Origin: Acidobacteriota bacterium
GTDB taxonomy: Bacteria > Acidobacteriota > Aminicenantia > Aminicenantales > Saccharicenantaceae
DNA length: 64,000 bases
NCBI GenBank assembly: GCA_039683095.1
Contig: JBDKSB010000001.1
Location: 574,567-638,566 of the forward strand
Direction of reading: 5' to 3'
The notes under the pieces are model-generated. The model was given only the letters and a program-made list of their open reading frames with translations, was not told the origin of the DNA and did not search any database. A program made the translations under genes and the position numbers. How positions within the stretch are numbered: the stretch's first letter is position 1; each line of letters begins with the position of its first letter. Below, piece by piece: positions 60,927 to 64,000 of the stretch.

Positions 60927-61829
60927 CTAGCGGATGGCGGGCATCGGGGCTTCGGCGTTGAGCAGGACGACCTCGGCGAAGGCCGAGAACGAAAAGGGGA
61001 AACTGGCCAGCCGCTCCTGCCCCTTCTTCATGACGAAGGCGGCGTCCGTCTTGAAATCCACGCGGTATTCGGAGAAGTAGCCCCGGTCGACATGGACCTG
61101 GAGCGACCCCGCGCCGACGCCCTCGCCCTCGAACACCCCCTGGGTCCCGCTGAGGTCCCTGGACCCGGAGACCGTGACCTTGTAGACCGACGAGACGAGG
61201 GCCAGCCGTCCGTCGTCGGCCGGCAGGATGTCGTCGAGCGTCGAGGTGATGGCCAGGTCGACCTGGAGGTCGAGGCCCTGGAAGGGGATGGTCAGGCGCC
61301 GGCTCTCGAGCCAGCTCTCGCCGCGGCTGACCGGCTGGGCCGGGAAGGCCGGGAAATAGTCGCGCAGGATCTGAGGGATGGAGATGTTGAAGGGATTGCC
61401 GCCGCCGAGGGCCTCGGGGTTGCGGATGGATTCCACCTTGCCGGTCCGGTTGAAGACGACGTCGAGGGGCTCTCCCTGGGTCGCGCCGATCTTCTGGGAG
61501 ACGACCTTCTCCGGCAGGCGGATATTGACGTCGATGCCCGGGCTGGTCATGTCGGCCCGGACGGTGTCGCGCGGCGAGGGCTTGGCCAGGAGCCGGATCT
61601 CGCCCCGGGAGTCGGCGTTGAGGGCCAGGTCCGTGCCCATGAAATTCTTGCCGTCGACGTTGATGACGCTCGAAATGGTGTAGGTCAGGCGGACGCCCTC
61701 GGCCGGACCGAAACGCAGGGCGATCTTTTCCGGCGGGGCCAGCTCCTGGGCCGGTAAAAGGGCCGGGGCCGCGGCCAGGGCGACGGCCGCCAGGACCGCC
61801 GCGAGGGGTTTTCTCGGGATCATGGTCAA
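60927..61829 (-). CDS. Exported protein of unknown function (DUF6263-like)
   Basis: The 300-residue protein has a signal peptide (residues 8-26, cut near LLPAQE) and a beta-rich mature domain with GVRLTYTISSVINVDG, PVSRGESWLESR and DLQVDLAITSTLDD. It resembles exported proteins of the DUF6263 type (from memory). No catalytic motif is seen. The ATG at 61829 is followed by another at 61823. It lies 29 bp after the M16 gene on the same strand. Confidence 0.72.
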   Translation of the reverse strand: MTMIPRKPLAAVLAAVALAAAPALLPAQELAPPEKIALRFGPAEGVRLTYTISSVINVDGKNFMGTDLALNADSRGEIRLLAKPSPRDTVRADMTSPGIDVNIRLPEKVVSQKIGATQGEPLDVVFNRTGKVESIRNPEALGGGNPFNISIPQILRDYFPAFPAQPVSRGESWLESRRLTIPFQGLDLQVDLAITSTLDDILPADDGRLALVSSVYKVTVSGSRDLSGTQGVFEGEGVGAGSLQVHVDRGYFSEYRVDFKTDAAFVMKKGQERLASFPFSFSAFAEVVLLNAEAPMPAIR

Positions 61830-61858
61830 CGTCCTCCTTGGCCCCTTTCCCTCCCGGG

Positions 61859-63262
61859 CTAGAACCCGGGGTCGCTGATCCTCTTCTCCTGCCAGGCGCC
61901 GTACTTGGCCAGGAGCGGCCGGATCTCCGCCGCCTTGCCGACGACGACCAGCACAAAATCATTCCGCGGCAGCAGCCTGGCGGCGGCCGCCTTCAGGGCC
62001 GCCGGGTCGAGCCTGCCGATCTCGTCGAGGTACTTGTCGTACTCGTCGAAGCCGCGCTTGTAGAAGGCCAGCCGCACGTAAGCGGCGGCCTTCCGGGCGT
62101 TGGTCTCCAGGGTCGGCGGGAACTGGCCGAGGATGTAGTTGCGGGCGCTCTCGGTCTCCTCCGCGCCGAACCCGCCGCCGGCCTTCTTGAGCAGGTCGAA
62201 GACGATGTCCAGCATCTCGCCGATCTTGTCGTTCTTGGTGTAGGAGCTGATCGTCGTGAGGCCGCCCGCGGCCCAGCTGCTGGCCCCGCTCCGCGCGCCG
62301 TACGTCAGGCCCCTCTTGATCCGCAGCTCGGTGTTGAGCCAGGAGGTGAACCGGCCGCCGAAGAGCGTGTTCATGGCCGAGGCCGCGGCCGTGATCTTGT
62401 CCCCCATGGCATAGCCGGGCGCGCCGAGCATGAAGTAGGCCTGGGTGGCATCGGGCTTGTCGATGAGGACGAGCTTCTTGCCGGACGGCCGGGGCAGGGC
62501 GGGGATGGCCGCGGCGGGCGCGGGCCCGGCCGGCCTGGCCATGCGGCCGAGGGTCTTTTCGAGCAGCGGCTTGAGCGCCTCAGCGTCGATGTCGCCGACG
62601 ACTGCGGCGACGGCCCGGTCGGGCCGGTAATGCGCCTTATAGAAATCCCTGACCGTCTGCACGGTCATCTTCCCGAGGGCCGCCTCCGTGCCCGAGGCCA
62701 GGCGGCCCATCGGGTGGTCGCCGAAATAGGCCTTCTGGAAATAATAGCCGACGGCCGTTCCGGGATCGTCCTTGGCCGCCTTGAGGCCGTCGACGCGCAG
62801 GTCCCGCTCCTTCTTGAACTCCGCCTCGGCGAAAGCCGGGTCGGTGATGGCGGCCGCGGCGATCTCCAGGAGGCGGGGGAAGTGCTGGGCCAGGCTGTCG
62901 CCGTAAACCTGGGCGTATTCCTCGGCGGCGCCGATGCCGAAATTGGCGCCCATGAAGTCGAGCGCCTCGGCGACGGCATCCGCGTTCATCTTCGAGGTGC
63001 CCTTGGTCAGCAGCGCGGCCGTCAGTCCGGCGGCGCCTTCGGCCGAGGCCGGTTCGGCCGCCGAGCCGGCGCCGCCGATGAACATCCGGAAGCTCACGAG
63101 CGGCACGCCGGCATTCCGCAGGAAATAGACGGTCAGGCCGTTCCCGAGGACGATCCTGGCCGGGGCCGGCAGCTGCGGGGCGGCCGGCAAGGGCCGGACG
63201 GCGGCCGCCGTCAGGGCGACGGCCAGGACAAGGACCAGGGCCGCGCGGCTGAAGCGTCTCAT
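61859..63262 (-). CDS. M16-family peptidase-like protein lacking the zinc motif
   Basis: The 467-residue exported protein (signal peptide about 5-25) has the two M16 half-domains. The N-terminal half aligns with LVSFRMFIGGAGSAAEP and GAAGLTAALLTKGTSKM, where active M16 peptidases have HxxEH; here the zinc ligands are missing. The second half includes FTSWLNTELRIKRGLTYGARS, the R/Y substrate-binding block. It is therefore the non-catalytic partner of a heterodimeric M16B pair. It overlaps the preceding M16 gene by 4 bases (ATGA). Confidence 0.88.
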   Translation of the reverse strand: MRRFSRAALVLVLAVALTAAAVRPLPAAPQLPAPARIVLGNGLTVYFLRNAGVPLVSFRMFIGGAGSAAEPASAEGAAGLTAALLTKGTSKMNADAVAEALDFMGANFGIGAAEEYAQVYGDSLAQHFPRLLEIAAAAITDPAFAEAEFKKERDLRVDGLKAAKDDPGTAVGYYFQKAYFGDHPMGRLASGTEAALGKMTVQTVRDFYKAHYRPDRAVAAVVGDIDAEALKPLLEKTLGRMARPAGPAPAAAIPALPRPSGKKLVLIDKPDATQAYFMLGAPGYAMGDKITAAASAMNTLFGGRFTSWLNTELRIKRGLTYGARSGASSWAAGGLTTISSYTKNDKIGEMLDIVFDLLKKAGGGFGAEETESARNYILGQFPPTLETNARKAAAYVRLAFYKRGFDEYDKYLDEIGRLDPAALKAAAARLLPRNDFVLVVVGKAAEIRPLLAKYGAWQEKRISDPGF

Positions 63263-64000
63263 TTCGCACCTCCCTCGGGAACGAGCCGGCCGACGGTCTT
63301 GTTAGTCTCGACCAGGTACTTGGCGGCGGCCTCCCGGACGCGATCGACCTTGACCGCGGCGTAGTCGTCCATGATGGTGAAGAGCCTGGCGAAGTCGCCG
63401 TAGAGGACCTCGGTCGCGCCGAGCTGGTTGGCCCGGCCGGCGGCCGTCTGCAGGCCCTGGTAGAATCCGGTCCGGATGATGTTCAGGGCCTTGTCGAATT
63501 CCTGCGGGGTGATGCCGCCCGTCCGGACCTTGGCCAGCTCCTCTTCGAGGACCCGCTCGATCCGGTCCAGGTCGGCCCCGGGCCGGGGCTTGATATAGAT
63601 CGTGAACAGCTGGGGATCGATGGTCTCCTGGATGCCGCCGCCGACGTCGATGGCCAGCTCCTCCTCGCGGACGAGCCGGCGGTAGAGGCGGCTGCTCTCG
63701 CCCTCGAGCAGGGGCTTGGCCAGGATCGAGAGCGGCAGGAAATCGGGGTCCTTGACGCTCGGCCCGTGCCAGACGGCCAGGAAGGACGGGACCTGGGCCT
63801 CCTTGCGCATGAGGACGGCCTTGGGCCCGATCTGGGGCGGCTCGACCGTCGTAACCGGCGGCGGGGGAGGGGAGGACTTGACCGGGCCGTAATATTTCTC
63901 GATCAGGGCCATCGTTTTGGCGGGCTCGATGTCGCCGACCACGACCAGGATGGCGTTGCTCGGGGCGTAGAACGTCCGGTAATAGGCCATGACCTCGTCC
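63259..64000 (-). CDS. M16-family peptidase, C-terminal part (runs off the window)
   Basis: The frame continues without a stop to the right edge; a caller may place a start at 63990, but the residues before it are in the same domain. The visible 247 residues include AYYRTFYAPSNAILVVVGDI, the end of the first half-domain, and SRLYRRLVREEELAIDVGGG with the R/Y-type substrate block replaced. The HxxEH motif, if present, lies beyond the edge. Given the zinc-less partner next door, this is probably the catalytic subunit. Confidence 0.88.
   Translation of the reverse strand, partial: DEVMAYYRTFYAPSNAILVVVGDIEPAKTMALIEKYYGPVKSSPPPPPVTTVEPPQIGPKAVLMRKEAQVPSFLAVWHGPSVKDPDFLPLSILAKPLLEGESSRLYRRLVREEELAIDVGGGIQETIDPQLFTIYIKPRPGADLDRIERVLEEELAKVRTGGITPQEFDKALNIIRTGFYQGLQTAAGRANQLGATEVLYGDFARLFTIMDDYAAVKVDRVREAAAKYLVETNKTVGRLVPEGGAK

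Overview
The window is high-GC, densely coded bacterial chromosome. The gene set points to the Acidobacteriota/Aminicenantia side of the tree, which is an inference from content only: a cytoplasmic Ser/Thr kinase fused to TPRs, a GWxTD-domain protein, exported S9 and M16 peptidases, several sodium:solute symporters, a DUF5009-type membrane protein, Tat-exported sugar-isomerase-like proteins and a GH29 fucosidase lipoprotein. I saw no rRNA, tRNA or CRISPR array by eye.

Left part (1-10 kb): a partial membrane protein and a 1182-residue fusion of pseudo-receiver, two PilZ domains, alpha/beta hydrolase and methyltransferase; an exported esterase; an exported O-methyltransferase; a thioredoxin-like/TPR protein read through an in-frame UGA (UGSC motif, so a selenoprotein, with a SECIS-like hairpin just after the UGA); a CDF metal transporter with three C-terminal domains; a YbaK-type deacylase; and a stand-alone sensor.

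The kdp region (10.3-20 kb, minus strand) runs NtrC-type regulator, sensor kinase, a 27-residue micro-ORF, kdpF, kdpA, kdpB, kdpC and a kinase-less KdpD-USP-EIIA fusion. A close match to a sigma-54 promoter lies before the kinase, and a 13-bp element is shared by the regulator promoter and the region upstream of the sigma-54 promoter. Potassium uptake here therefore looks enhancer-controlled rather than KdpE-controlled.

Middle (20-45 kb): PhzF protein, methyltransferase, S9 peptidase, symporter, propeller-phosphoesterase, an ABC exporter behind a Ser/Thr kinase, a desulforedoxin-like protein, a PiT phosphate transporter with its PhoU-like partner, GWxTD and DUF5009 proteins, divergent Tat-exported TIM-barrel and FucI/AraA-like proteins, a NYN-LOTUS protein, a symporter with a small membrane partner, and an alpha-L-fucosidase. 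Several of these fit scavenging of sugars and peptides from outside polymers.

Right part (45-64 kb): an AT-rich, frameshifted Rhs remnant with a candidate immunity gene; an ABC-2 exporter; an aldo/keto reductase with ferredoxin-like tail; an SPFH operon with a ribbon-helix-helix protein and a 23-residue membrane peptide; an anchored methyltransferase; AddB- and AddA-like recombination nuclease-helicases; an exported unknown protein; and an M16 peptidase pair that runs off the window edge. Promoters of the form TTGACA/C, 16-18 bp, TATNNT recur before many genes.
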